This document shows, in pieces, positions 1 through 6,775 of a stretch of 23,117 nt of DNA. How positions within the stretch are numbered: position 1 is the stretch's first letter; each line of letters begins with the position of its first letter. The DNA is from JAXLYX01 sp046351215 (GTDB lineage Bacteria; Myxococcota_A; Polyangia; Polyangiales; Houyiibacteriaceae): the NCBI GenBank assembly GCA_046351215.1, contig JAXLYX010000041.1:1-23117 (forward strand). Reading direction: 5' to 3'. Made by a program: the position numbers and the translations under genes. The notes below the pieces were generated by a model. That model was not told the DNA's origin, ran no database searches, and saw only the letters and a list, made by a program, of their open reading frames with translations.

Positions 1-70
1 ACCGCTATCTCCGCTCGCTCCCGGCCGTGCGCAGGGGACCCGCGATCGATGCGCCGTGGAGGGATGCGCG

Positions 71-92
71 GCTCCGATCGGCATACGGTCGC
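71..92. repeat. Dispersed 22-bp intergenic element, copy 1
   Basis: The core reads GATCGGCATACGGTCGC. It matches positions 4013-4034 at 21 of 22 bases, and 9164-9185 more loosely. This copy lies beyond the 3' end of the methyltransferase gene. Its function is unknown; a regulatory site, a promoter part and a small dispersed repeat are all possible. Confidence 0.45.
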
Positions 93-123
93 CCGGCCCG
101 GAGCGCCTCCCCAGGCCGTAGCT

Positions 124-141
124 CGTAGGAGCGCTCCTACG
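124..141. terminator. Perfect 18-bp palindrome downstream of the methyltransferase
   Basis: CGTAGGAGCGCTCCTACG is a perfect 18-bp inverted repeat 56 bp beyond the stop of the methyltransferase gene on the minus strand. It could fold into a GC-rich hairpin in either transcript. No T-run follows on either side, so it is not a textbook intrinsic terminator; a dimeric repressor operator is the alternative reading. Confidence 0.35.
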
Positions 142-196
142 TCGGCGGATGCTGGCCGGGTGAGGGGCGGGCGTTCGTGGACGCGCGGCGTCGACC

Positions 197-994
197 TCAG
201 CGCGCACGAGCGCGCGTGAGCAGGTAGTCCTGGTGCAGCGCGTTGTCGCGATAGTAGTCGCTCGCGAGCGCCTCGAGCTCGCCGCGCAACCGCTCGAGCT
301 CGTCGGGCCGCTCGGCGAGGCTCTCGACGGCCCGCTGCATCGGCCCCACCGAGTGCTCCATGAAGTGACGCAGGTGGGAAAGGCTGAGGGCGGGGATCTG
401 CATCGTGCCGCGCGCGAAGAAGGGCGCTTCGAAGTGCGGCCCGAGCCGCTCCGCGACGACGGAGGTGTTGCCCCACGCGTGCGGCGGTGCCGCGCCGGGA
501 GGCGGTGGCGTGTAGCGCGCGGTGAGCGCGAAGAAGCGTCCCGTGAAGTGCTCGGGAGGCCAGGTCGAGAAGGCGACGCGGCCGCCCGGCTTGAGCACGC
601 GCCTCATCTCCGCGACGGCCACGTCCGGCCGCGGCGCGAACATGTGGCCGAACTGGCTGAGGACCACGTCGAAGCTCGCGTCGGGATACGGAAGCTGTTC
701 GGCGTCCCCCTCCCTCCACGCGACGTCGACGCCTGCGAGCTCCGCATTCTGACGGGCGTGCTCGAGCAAGGCCGGCGTGAGGTCGAGCGCGTCGACCTCG
801 GCGCCGGTGCGCCGCGCCGTGATGGCGACCACGCCCGTGCCCGTGCCGACGTCGAGCACGCGCTCCCCGTCGCGCACGCCCGCGAAGCGCACGAGATGCG
901 CGGCGGCCGGGGTCGTGAAGGTCGCCGTGGGAGCAAACGAGGCCCACATCTCGCGCTGCGCACGCTTGAGGTTCGAGAACGGATCGGTGCTCAT
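197..994 (-). CDS. Class I SAM-dependent methyltransferase
   Basis: A 265-residue cytosolic protein of the UbiE/Methyltransf_11 type, expected to transfer a methyl group from S-adenosylmethionine to an unknown small molecule. Visible motifs are the SAM-binding glycine loop VLDVGTGTG (residues 47-55), the acidic strand end DALDLT (68-73), the FDVVLSQFGHMF segment after motif II (108-119) and LKPGGRVAFSTW (134-145). The C-terminal part (about 150-265) is helical and probably forms the substrate cap. The start at 994 is chosen because GGGAGG precedes it by four bases and homology-like sequence begins there; the frame stays open upstream to 1192, but that stretch is Arg/Pro-rich and looks non-coding. 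The gene diverges from the lipoprotein at 1280 and has no operon partner. The substrate cannot be told from sequence. Confidence 0.9.
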   Translation of the reverse strand: MSTDPFSNLKRAQREMWASFAPTATFTTPAAAHLVRFAGVRDGERVLDVGTGTGVVAITARRTGAEVDALDLTPALLEHARQNAELAGVDVAWREGDAEQLPYPDASFDVVLSQFGHMFAPRPDVAVAEMRRVLKPGGRVAFSTWPPEHFTGRFFALTARYTPPPPGAAPPHAWGNTSVVAERLGPHFEAPFFARGTMQIPALSLSHLRHFMEHSVGPMQRAVESLAERPDELERLRGELEALASDYYRDNALHQDYLLTRARAR

Positions 995-1238
995 GGTTCC
1001 TCCCGAAGGTGCGCCACGACCCCGGTGGGGCCGCGGTGGCTCGCGAAACGGACGGCGGCTGGCGGCTGCGGAAGGGCGCCGGCGGGCGAGGACGCGTGGC
1101 GCCTGCCTCGTGTGGCTCCGCTCGACGTAGGGTGGCGTGTTCCGGGGTGGCTGACCAGGGCCGTCCTCGAGAGGGAGTCGTTTCACGTCCAAGCGTCGCG
1201 GCAGTCCCGTGAGCGGGTCGCAGAACGTCCGACGGCGC

Positions 1239-1244
1239 TACGAT
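1239..1244 (+). promoter_or_regulatory. Candidate -10 box (TACGAT) for the lipoprotein gene
   Basis: The context CGCTACGATGG fits a TAnnnT -10 hexamer with a preceding G-C, 35 bases before the start codon of the lipoprotein at 1280. It resembles CGCTAGAATGG upstream of the gene at 8777. No convincing -35 box is seen. Confidence 0.25.
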
Positions 1245-1279
1245 GGACGGAGCGCCGAGGGACGCCATACTCGAGGCCA

Positions 1280-2026
1280 ATGCGCGTCACCTCCGCCTTC
1301 CTACTCGCAGCGCTCGTCGGATGCGGCTCGAGCGACTCGGGCCCGCTCGATGCGAGCATCGACTCCAGTGTGGACGCGGCCGAAGACGCCTCGTCGGACG
1401 CTTCCGTGGACGCCGGGACGGATGCCGCGACCGATGCCGGGGCCGATGCGGGCTGCCAGCCCACCGTCCTGCTCGTGGGTGGCACGGACGTCGCGACCCA
1501 GGGGTGGACGACGACGTCCATGGCGCCCGCCACCGTGAGCTACGGCGCGGATTACGTGGAGCTCGCGACCACGACGAGCTCTGGAGCGAGCATCGGTGGC
1601 CAGCTGCTCCTCTCGTATCCGAACGCGGTGACGGCGGGGATGCCGTTCGCGATCGAGGTCGTGATGCAGGTCGTCTCCGTGAACGTGCACAACCCCCTCG
1701 ACAGCGGGGCCGCGCTCATGGGCTCGTTCACGGCGCCCTTCGGTACGGGCGCGCAGCGCGGCAGCATGGTGTATCTCGATCCCGCGGCCCTCGGCTGGGC
1801 CGACGACTCGCAGACGCAGGCGTTCGCGGTGACCGACGGCGCGTACCACACGTACGTCTTCGCGGTCGACGGCAGCGGCGTGGCGACCGTGCGCGTCGAC
1901 GGGAACCCCGCGCTCACGCGCAATGGTTTCACCACCAATGGGACGTTCGCGATCGGCGATCAGACGAACGACCCGAACGTCGACTCGACGCTCCGCATCC
2001 GGTCGGTGACCAAGCTCTGTCCGTGA
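1280..2026 (+). CDS. Asp/Ala-linker lipoprotein, LamG-like beta domain suspected
   Basis: A 248-residue predicted lipoprotein. A short signal peptide ends in a lipobox (LVGC, Cys15), followed by a low-complexity linker of Asp, Ala and Ser with repeated DA units (about 18-58), a layout common in myxobacterial lipoproteins. The rest (60-248) is a compact beta-rich domain with alternating hydrophobic residues and the segment YHTYVFAVDGSG followed by VRVDGNP. That pattern is like concanavalin/LamG-fold domains, in which a late strand pair forms over a bound ligand. The start at 1280 places the signal peptide correctly; the open frame running back to 233 is antisense to the methyltransferase and is not coding. 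A weak GAGG lies three bases before the ATG. The domain assignment is an inference from strand pattern only; ligand and function are unknown. Confidence 0.85.
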   Translation: MRVTSAFLLAALVGCGSSDSGPLDASIDSSVDAAEDASSDASVDAGTDAATDAGADAGCQPTVLLVGGTDVATQGWTTTSMAPATVSYGADYVELATTTSSGASIGGQLLLSYPNAVTAGMPFAIEVVMQVVSVNVHNPLDSGAALMGSFTAPFGTGAQRGSMVYLDPAALGWADDSQTQAFAVTDGAYHTYVFAVDGSGVATVRVDGNPALTRNGFTTNGTFAIGDQTNDPNVDSTLRIRSVTKLCP

Positions 2027-2090
2027 GCGGGAGCTCCGCTCGGCCTGCCGTGGCCCGTCTCGACGCACGCGCCCGGGTGGTCCACGCCTC

Positions 2091-2104
2091 GCGCCACGTG
2101 GCGC
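2091..2104. terminator. Perfect 14-bp palindrome between convergent genes
   Basis: GCGCCACGTGGCGC lies in the 100-bp gap where the lipoprotein (+) and the PqqC-like gene (-) converge. It could serve as a shared hairpin for both transcripts. It lacks a T-tract, so the terminator call rests on position and symmetry only. Confidence 0.3.
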
Positions 2105-2126
2105 CGCGGAGACGAGGTCGCGCGGC

Positions 2127-2858
2127 TCAGGGCCGGTCGTCAGGCCGTAGACCGACGTTCCGCGCGACTTCGTCGCGATAGGCCTTCCACGCCGCGAGCA
2201 CGCGCTCCATCGCCGCGACGACCGAGGTTCGCGCCTCGGTCGGGACGTGATCGAGCATGATGGCCCACGCGGCCGCGCGATGCCGACCCTCGACGTTCCG
2301 ATGGGCCTTGGTCAGGGCCAGCGCCTCGAGTGGGAGCCCGTAGTGGACCACGAGGGGATGTCGCTCGAGGGGTGGCATCGGTCGTCGCGGTGCCGACGGA
2401 TCGATCTCACCGCGTTCGTACTCGGTCCCTTCGAGGAAGATCGTCGCGACGGCGGCCGCGATCGACCAACCGCTGCGTTGCGTGGTCTCGTCGAGCAGCG
2501 CTCGGTAGGCCGCGGCCGCAGGGAGCAGCACCACGCTCTCGAACCGGGCGAGGTCCATGCCGAGACCCCGCGGGTACGCGAGGAAGAGCTCCGGATGAGG
2601 GCGGCCGGCGACCAGGCCACCGGTCTCCTCCTCGTAGAGATTCTCGGCGAGCTCCCGTCGCACCGCGGGGATGGGGCATTGCACGTACGCGTGCCCGACC
2701 ATCACGGGGAAGTCGCGCACGTAGGTCGCGTACTCCTGCTCGAAGTGGACGTGGAGCTTCTCGCGCGGGACCGTGCCGTCGGCGAAACGAGGCGCGGACC
2801 AATGCACCTTCTGCTCCATCACCACGAGGAGCGCTTCGCGGAACGAGTCGCGATCCAT
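2127..2858 (-). CDS. PqqC/CADD-like iron-containing redox enzyme (heme-oxygenase-like fold)
   Basis: A 243-residue all-helical protein of the PqqC/TenA/CADD superfamily, whose diiron members oxidise small molecules using O2. The segment NLYEEETG followed by HPELF (residues 73-92) matches the Glu...His pair of the first metal-binding helices. GTEYE with its preceding Glu (143-147) fits the middle Glu ligand. The last ligand helix carries His186, Glu190 and His193, spaced as in the CADD H-x3-D-x2-H triad but with Glu in place of Asp. Length is normal for the family. The ATG at 2858 begins a typical N-terminal helix; no strong ribosome binding site is seen. No PQQ or thiamin biosynthesis genes are nearby, so it is a stand-alone member with unknown substrate. 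The ligand positions are my alignment from memory of the family and need structural checking. Confidence 0.75.
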   Translation of the reverse strand: MDRDSFREALLVVMEQKVHWSAPRFADGTVPREKLHVHFEQEYATYVRDFPVMVGHAYVQCPIPAVRRELAENLYEEETGGLVAGRPHPELFLAYPRGLGMDLARFESVVLLPAAAAYRALLDETTQRSGWSIAAAVATIFLEGTEYERGEIDPSAPRRPMPPLERHPLVVHYGLPLEALALTKAHRNVEGRHRAAAWAIMLDHVPTEARTSVVAAMERVLAAWKAYRDEVARNVGLRPDDRP

Positions 2859-3001
2859 GCCTGCGATTCGACCACGACGTGAGAGCGGCGCCTAGGCCGT
2901 CCCCGTCCGCGGGCGATGCCCTGGGCGATTCGGCGTCGGTCTCCCGTCCGGAGCAGCGGACGAGCCTTCGACGTGCGCCCCGGGCTCGTGCGCCCGACGA
3001 G

Positions 3002-3934
3002 TCATTGGATGACGGCACGCAATCCGGCGATGGGCGTCGCCAGATTGCCGTTGTTCATGCAGACCTTCAGATCGCGGACGTAGACCCCGTTCGCGTAGAT
3101 CTTGGTCGCTGTCAGGTAGATGGTGCCCGAGACGGCGACGACCTGGCCCACCACGCCCGAGGCGTCGGGCAGCGTGCCGATCGTCGACGTGCCGGTCCAG
3201 CCCCCACCCATGACCGGTTGGACGTCGGCGGTGACGACGGCGTTCGGATCGGTCCCGCACGTGGCGAGGAAGGTGAAGGTCGAGCCGCCGCCGCCGCCCG
3301 ACAGGAAGTCGCGCATCTGGGTGCAGCTCGTGCCCGCTCCGAGCACGGAGCCGTTCGATTCCCAATCGACGAGGGGCGCCAGCGTCAGCCGCGTGAGGGA
3401 CGTCCCGCCGCGTCCGATCCACGGCGCGTTCGGCGCGAGGAACGAGATCGTCGGCGGGGTGCCGTTCGCTCCGACGCCGATCGGGGTGCCGAGCTCGCGT
3501 GTGCCGGTGCCGAGCGGTGCGTTCACGTTCCAAAAGACGGCGCCGTTCGTCACTCGATAGACGTTCGTCTCGAAGACGATGTCGGCGATGGAGATCGAGC
3601 TCCCGCCGTAGACGAGGTCGACGACGTGCTCGTCCCAGCCGCTCTCGGGGTAGACGCGGTAGATCGAGGATCCGCCCGACGGTGTCACGCCGAGGACCAG
3701 GATCGACGGACCCTTCCACTGCGACTCGCAGTAGCCGGGCGTGCCCACGCCGGGCGTAGAGGCGTCGGCCCCGCCGTCCGCGGCCGCGTCGAGCGAACCG
3801 CCCTCGCCACCGCCCGCGTCCTCGGAAGCGTCGAGCATCGACCCGCCGTCGCCTGCGTCGGCGGTCGTCGGGGGCGTGTCCGTGTCACACGCGGGGAGCA
3901 GCGCGGCGAGCGCGAGGAGAGCGAAGGAGCGCAT
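3002..3934 (-). CDS. Asp/Ala-linker lipoprotein of unknown function
   Basis: A 310-residue predicted lipoprotein. The signal peptide (MRSFALLALAALLPAC) ends at Cys16, and a linker rich in Asp, Ala and Gly follows (about 20-60). The mature part (about 65-310) is beta-rich, with many Gly/Thr/Ser turns, a Gly-rich loop near SGGGGGS, and Cys residues spaced for disulfides. It may be a propeller of irregular blades reading out values, as in other myxobacterial lipoproteins with segments like GPSILVLGVTPSGGSSIYRV, but no family was recognised. The start at 3934 is set by the signal peptide; GAGGG lies only two bases before the ATG, unusually close. A TAGCTT hexamer lies eight bases upstream, so the transcript may be almost leaderless. 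The gene reads towards the PqqC-like gene with 143 bp between them. Confidence 0.85.
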   Translation of the reverse strand: MRSFALLALAALLPACDTDTPPTTADAGDGGSMLDASEDAGGGEGGSLDAAADGGADASTPGVGTPGYCESQWKGPSILVLGVTPSGGSSIYRVYPESGWDEHVVDLVYGGSSISIADIVFETNVYRVTNGAVFWNVNAPLGTGTRELGTPIGVGANGTPPTISFLAPNAPWIGRGGTSLTRLTLAPLVDWESNGSVLGAGTSCTQMRDFLSGGGGGSTFTFLATCGTDPNAVVTADVQPVMGGGWTGTSTIGTLPDASGVVGQVVAVSGTIYLTATKIYANGVYVRDLKVCMNNGNLATPIAGLRAVIQ

Positions 3935-4012
3935 GCCCTCGAAGCTACCGGACCGGAGGTGCGACGGCCACCCACCTTGGACGACCGAGCGGCCCGAGCG
4001 GTCTCCCGATGT

Positions 4013-4034
4013 GCTCCGATCGGCGTACGGTCGC
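4013..4034. repeat. Dispersed 22-bp intergenic element, copy 2
   Basis: The core reads GATCGGCGTACGGTCGC, one base different from copy 1 at 71-92. It ends 23 bases before the ATG of the broken NTF2-like gene at 4058, a promoter-like position. TACGGT within it could be a -10 hexamer. Confidence 0.45.
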
Positions 4035-4057
4035 GCGTTCCCGAAGGAGGAGAGCTC

Positions 4058-4135
4058 ATGTCGACCGAGCCCGAGCTCGGACGACTCTACGACGCCTTCC
4101 GGAAGCGCGACGCAGCGGCGATGGCCGTCGCTAGG
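4058..4135 (+). pseudogene. Truncated start of an NTF2/SnoaL-like gene
   Basis: After a good GGAGGAG site and ATG, the first 22 codons read like the N-terminal helix of a SnoaL/NTF2-like protein (LYDAFRKRDAAAMA). In that family this helix is followed by an aromatic-rich strand beginning near 'CY.P'. Here the family-like character stops at about 4123 and the frame continues as low-quality sequence to 4318, antisense to the gene at 4186-4461. The simplest reading is a gene broken by a rearrangement, leaving promoter, leader and first helix. The identification rests on about 20 residues, so it is tentative. The leader resembles another orphan leader at 8629-8708. Confidence 0.4.
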
Positions 4136-4185
4136 TGGATGGTCGCCTGCGGAGAGTCTTCGGGATCGCCCTCCCTCGCGGTACC

Positions 4186-4461
4186 TCAGGAGTCCCAACC
4201 GTCGATCCTGCAGCGCCACCGGACCGACGAGCTCCAGTCGTCCGCGTCATTTCGTTCGACGAGGCCCGTGGCAAGGAGGTTGCGAGGGGAGCCACTCTCG
4301 TCGGCATCCTCCATGTAGAGGAACACGCGCAGTCCCGCGCGGAGTGGCACGAGCGCACCGGACGAGTCCCGCTTCGAGTCCTCGCGCGACAACAACACCA
4401 CGTCTTCGTCGACCATCTCGTTGAAGTCGACGGCGATCCTCGGGCGATCGAGCTTCACCAT
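4186..4461 (-). CDS. Small protein of unknown function
   Basis: A 91-residue soluble, acidic protein that I do not assign to a family. It has well-mixed composition unlike the shadow frames: a beta-type start (DRPRIAVDFNEMVDEDVVLL), a charged turn (SREDSKRDSSG), then alternating strands (LRVFLYMEDAD) and an end rich in Trp, Arg and Cys (WSSSVRWRCRI). This suggests a small beta-barrel or sandwich. The ATG at 4461 is preferred; a TTG six codons upstream is also possible, and neither has a clear ribosome binding site. It overlaps the broken NTF2-like frame on the opposite strand. The 3' end falls inside that remnant, so the gene may have arrived by the rearrangement that broke it. No regulatory site was seen. 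Confidence 0.6.
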   Translation of the reverse strand: MVKLDRPRIAVDFNEMVDEDVVLLSREDSKRDSSGALVPLRAGLRVFLYMEDADESGSPRNLLATGLVERNDADDWSSSVRWRCRIDGWDS

Positions 4462-4534
4462 CTCGAAACTTGGTGCCAAGAAGGTGGTTCTACGTCAACT
4501 CACCATGACGGGGCGCGCGGCGTCCCTGTCTCCC

Positions 4535-4852
4535 ATGACCAACAGTGACATGAAGCTCGAGATCATCGCCGGACCCGCGAGGACCCCAGAGATGGCTGTC
4601 ACACTCGAACGTTCGGGTGCATCCATCGTGGCCATCCTACCGGAGTGCTTGCCGCGCTTTGGGGTCGTCGCCTCGGTCGACTTGGCGACGGCGAAGGCCA
4701 TTCGCGACAGCCTAGGGGAAGCCAGGCTCTGTCTGCTGCTCGACGGCCGGCAAGAAATCCCACGACTTCAAGACGCTCTGTCGCGATTGCGTCCCGCATG
4801 CGTGGCTCTCGACCTGCGGCGCACTCGGTCGCGGGTCACCCTGAGCTCGTGA
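4535..4852 (+). CDS. Short TrpF-like (phosphoribosylanthranilate isomerase-like) TIM-barrel fragment
   Basis: A 105-residue reading frame whose N-terminal part resembles the first strands and helices of phosphoribosylanthranilate isomerase-type barrels: strand MKLEIIAG, helix with TPEMAVTLERSGASIVAIL, then a proline-arginine turn and a helix ATAKAIRDSLG followed by strand RLCLLLDG. A full enzyme is near 200 residues, so this covers about half a barrel and lacks the later phosphate-binding strands. The last ten residues (RRTRSRVTLSS) look like read-through after a break. No trp genes are nearby. ATGs at 4505, 4535 and 4550 are all possible; none has a good ribosome binding site, and homology-like sequence starts at 4550. 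It may be a degraded paralogue or a genuinely short protein. Strong hairpins follow the stop. Confidence 0.5.
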   Translation: MTNSDMKLEIIAGPARTPEMAVTLERSGASIVAILPECLPRFGVVASVDLATAKAIRDSLGEARLCLLLDGRQEIPRLQDALSRLRPACVALDLRRTRSRVTLSS

Positions 4853-4876
4853 GTGGATCTTCGGTCCCGTCGTAGA

Positions 4877-4913
4877 CGTTCGGCCGAACGCAGACGACTC
4901 GGTGCCGAGTCGT
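4877..4913. terminator. Tandem hairpins between convergent genes
   Basis: CGTTCGGCCGAACG (4877-4890) is a perfect 14-bp palindrome. Three bases later, 4894-4913 has arms ACGACTCGG and CCGAGTCGT separated by TG, a nine-base inverted repeat. Both lie between the TrpF-like frame (+, ends 4852) and the Cys-rich lipoprotein (-, ends 4984), where a bidirectional terminator would be expected. No T-tract is present. Confidence 0.45.
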
Positions 4914-4983
4914 TCGGACGCGTCGGTCACATCCGCCCAGCACGGCAAGACCGACGCGGCTCGAGCCCCCCGACGCAGGGAGA

Positions 4984-5928
4984 TCAGTTCACGCAGGCGG
5001 CGCGCGAGGTGCCCATGAACGTCACGGCGCCGCACGTACGGAACCCGAGCGACTGGCAGTCCACGCCGCGGAACTGCCCGTTGATGCACGATTCGAGCTG
5101 GTCGCCGTTGCAGCGGTCGGCTTGATCCGCGGAGCAGGCGTTGCCGGCGGGGCTGCAGACCGCTTCGCCGCGCTCGATGGTGCAGCGCGAGCCCGGGAGG
5201 ATCGAGCCGCAGTCGATCCGGAGCTCGACGTTGCTCCGCGTCTCGCAGACGACGATCGTGTTGCCGTCGCACTGCGACCCGGCCTGCTGGCATGCGGGGC
5301 CGCTGCGGACGCAAGCCGCCGTCGCACTGCCCCCGACGGTGACGACCCCGCAGGTACCGCCCGGGTACACGTCCCCGCAGTCCAGGCTGCGCTGCAGCGA
5401 CAGCCCCGCGTCGCAGACGACCTGCCGGTTGCCGTCGCAGTGCGACGGGGCGGCGGGGTCGCACGTCGTGCGGCTGGCATCGACGCAGCCGGACTTGCTG
5501 CCGCTGGCGGCGCACTGCAGGCCGTGCGCGGCGCAGTCGAACGCATCGCCGTAGCTGCTCGCGCTCTCGCACTGCACCTCGACGTTGCCGTCGCAGCTAC
5601 CTCCCACGTGGGCCGCGCAATACGCGGGCCCATGGTCGAGCGAGCGGCACCCCTGCCATCCGTCACAGCTGGTCGCCTCGGCACAGCTCAAGAGCTGCAA
5701 CGATGCGTCCGGGAAGCTGGGGCCCTTCGCGAAATCGAGCTGCTGGCTCGTGATGCACGTCCCGATCGTCACCGCTTCCCCGTAGTAATAGTACGCGCCG
5801 TTGCTGCACGAGAGCTCGAAGGCACATTCGCGCTGGAACAGGCTCGGGCTCGGGCTCGGGCCCGGGGAACTGGAGCTGCACGCGGCCGAACATCCCGCCA
5901 GCAGAAGAAGACCGAGAAACTTACGCAT
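4984..5928 (-). CDS. Cys-rich repeat lipoprotein
   Basis: A 314-residue predicted lipoprotein. The signal peptide ends in LLAGC (Cys13), then comes a short Ser/Pro spacer (SPGPSPSPS) encoded by a tandem GGCTCG repeat. The mature protein has about 30 Cys. From residue 112 there are four units of 52-56 residues, each opening with C-D/N-G-N/D (residues 112, 164, 220, 273), followed by a Cys after about five residues, a DC or FDC pair, and two further Cys. Units are joined by short Cys-containing linkers, giving six Cys per unit and suggesting three disulfides each. Related Cys-rich exported proteins occur in myxobacteria, but I cannot name the family. The start ATG at 5928 has GGAGGG six bases upstream. 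A TAGCGT hexamer 48 bases upstream may be its -10 box. It probably sits on the cell surface. Confidence 0.85.
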   Translation of the reverse strand: MRKFLGLLLLAGCSAACSSSSPGPSPSPSLFQRECAFELSCSNGAYYYYGEAVTIGTCITSQQLDFAKGPSFPDASLQLLSCAEATSCDGWQGCRSLDHGPAYCAAHVGGSCDGNVEVQCESASSYGDAFDCAAHGLQCAASGSKSGCVDASRTTCDPAAPSHCDGNRQVVCDAGLSLQRSLDCGDVYPGGTCGVVTVGGSATAACVRSGPACQQAGSQCDGNTIVVCETRSNVELRIDCGSILPGSRCTIERGEAVCSPAGNACSADQADRCNGDQLESCINGQFRGVDCQSLGFRTCGAVTFMGTSRAACVN

Positions 5929-5975
5929 CAAGTTCCCTCCGCGCCCGAAGGGGCGCGCACGACGATCGACGCGTC

Positions 5976-5981
5976 ACGCTA
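5976..5981 (-). promoter_or_regulatory. Candidate -10 box (TAGCGT) for the Cys-rich lipoprotein gene
   Basis: On the minus strand the context is TGCTAGCGTGACG, an extended -10-like element (TG one base before TAnnnT) ending 47 bases before the ATG at 5928. No clear -35 box accompanies it. Confidence 0.3.
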
Positions 5982-5982
5982 G

Positions 5983-6267
5983 CACACGTCGCTCGAGCCG
6001 CCGCGCGCCTTCTCGATCGTCCCCGTGCTGCACCCCGTGGTGGATGCCGTGGACGCGACGAACACGTGCGCGAGCGACTACGCGTTCAACCCGCAGCCGT
6101 GGGAGAGCGTCGAGGGATTCCGGCTCGCGCGAATACCCGACGCAGCCGCGTTCCGGATCGTGGAGCTGCCGACGTTCGTGATCCTGTCGGACGCGGCCGC
6201 CGAGGCGGTGCGACGGTCGGGGGCCCGGGGCATCGCACTCGTACCCACCGACGAGCTCCGCCTCTGA
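5983..6267 (+). pseudogene. Orphan C-terminal fragment of an Imm11 (DUF1629)-like immunity protein
   Basis: The frame is open from just after a stop at 5980 and encodes about 94 residues without a credible start or ribosome binding site; the first possible starts are GTG codons near 6025. The C-terminal half (FRIVELPTFVILSDAAAEAV, then GARGIALVPTDE) matches my memory of the end of DUF1629/Imm11 proteins. There an 'F.l.......vS......' strand-helix pair precedes 'G.tG..f.p'. Those proteins are about 180-200 residues and protect cells from contact-dependent toxins. Here the N-terminal half is missing, so this is either a decayed remnant or a short gene with a non-ATG start. No toxin gene lies beside it. 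It converges with the VOC gene, with 55 bp between. Confidence 0.4.
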
Positions 6268-6322
6268 CGGATCGTGCGCTGGTCCGGCGACTCGCGAACC
6301 GTCGGCCGCCGACCGCTCCGAT

Positions 6323-6736
6323 TCACCACATCCGCGTCGGGAGAGCCGCCTTGTCGAACCACTTCGCGCCCCAGACGTGTCCGTCCGGATCCGTGAAGTC
6401 ACGGCCATACATGAACGGGTAGTCATCCACCGGATTCACGTCCGAGACTCCGCCGTGCTCGGCGGCCGCCCGGTTCATCGCGTCGACCTCTTCGCGCGAG
6501 GCGCACGAGAGGCTCAGCCCGACTTCGCTGGACCCCTTCGGCGCGATGGGTCGATCCGTGAGGGCCTTCCACTTCTCGTGGGCGAGCAGCATCAGGCTGA
6601 TGGCGTCGCTGCAGATCATGTGCGCCGACCCCTCGTGCTGGAAGTCGGGATTCTCGGTGAATCCGATCGCGGTGTAGAACGCCTTGGACAGGTTCAGGTC
6701 CGCCACCGGAAGGCTGATCAGGATCGTTCGCGTCAT
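6323..6736 (-). CDS. VOC (glyoxalase/dioxygenase) superfamily protein
   Basis: A 137-residue protein with the paired beta-alpha-beta-beta-beta modules of the vicinal-oxygen-chelate fold. Module one starts RTILISLPVADLNLSKAFYTAIGF. Module two contains VGLSLSCASREEVDAMNRAAAEHGG and ends RDFTDPDGHVWGAKWFD, where the 'F.DPDGH.W' end is a hallmark of glyoxalase/bleomycin-resistance-type members. Length is normal for a single-chain VOC protein that dimerises. Members bind a divalent metal and act on varied small molecules; the substrate here is unknown. The ATG at 6736 has GGAG about nine bases upstream. It lies 39 bp behind the ThDP enzyme gene on the same strand, so the two are probably co-transcribed, and it may act on a related metabolite, though that is inference. 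Confidence 0.85.
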   Translation of the reverse strand: MTRTILISLPVADLNLSKAFYTAIGFTENPDFQHEGSAHMICSDAISLMLLAHEKWKALTDRPIAPKGSSEVGLSLSCASREEVDAMNRAAAEHGGVSDVNPVDDYPFMYGRDFTDPDGHVWGAKWFDKAALPTRMW

Positions 6737-6775
6737 CCTCGATCTCCAGACGAAGGGCGAGTGCGTCGCGCACGC

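Noticed and set aside
3..128. An open frame entering from the left edge that begins RYLRSLPAVRR, reminiscent of a cytochrome c C-terminus
   Set aside because: Only about ten residues look meaningful; the rest is Arg/Ser/Pro-rich, and the frame runs through the 22-bp element that is intergenic elsewhere. It cannot be settled without the sequence to the left.
2330..4318. A 662-codon plus-strand frame across the PqqC-like gene and the second lipoprotein
   Set aside because: It is the complement of two well-supported genes and has shadow composition. Only its last part overlaps the broken NTF2-like start.
5841..5858. Tandem GGCTCG units
   Set aside because: They encode the Ser/Pro spacer of the lipoprotein. 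Units are six bases, so length changes keep the frame, and no switching is expected.
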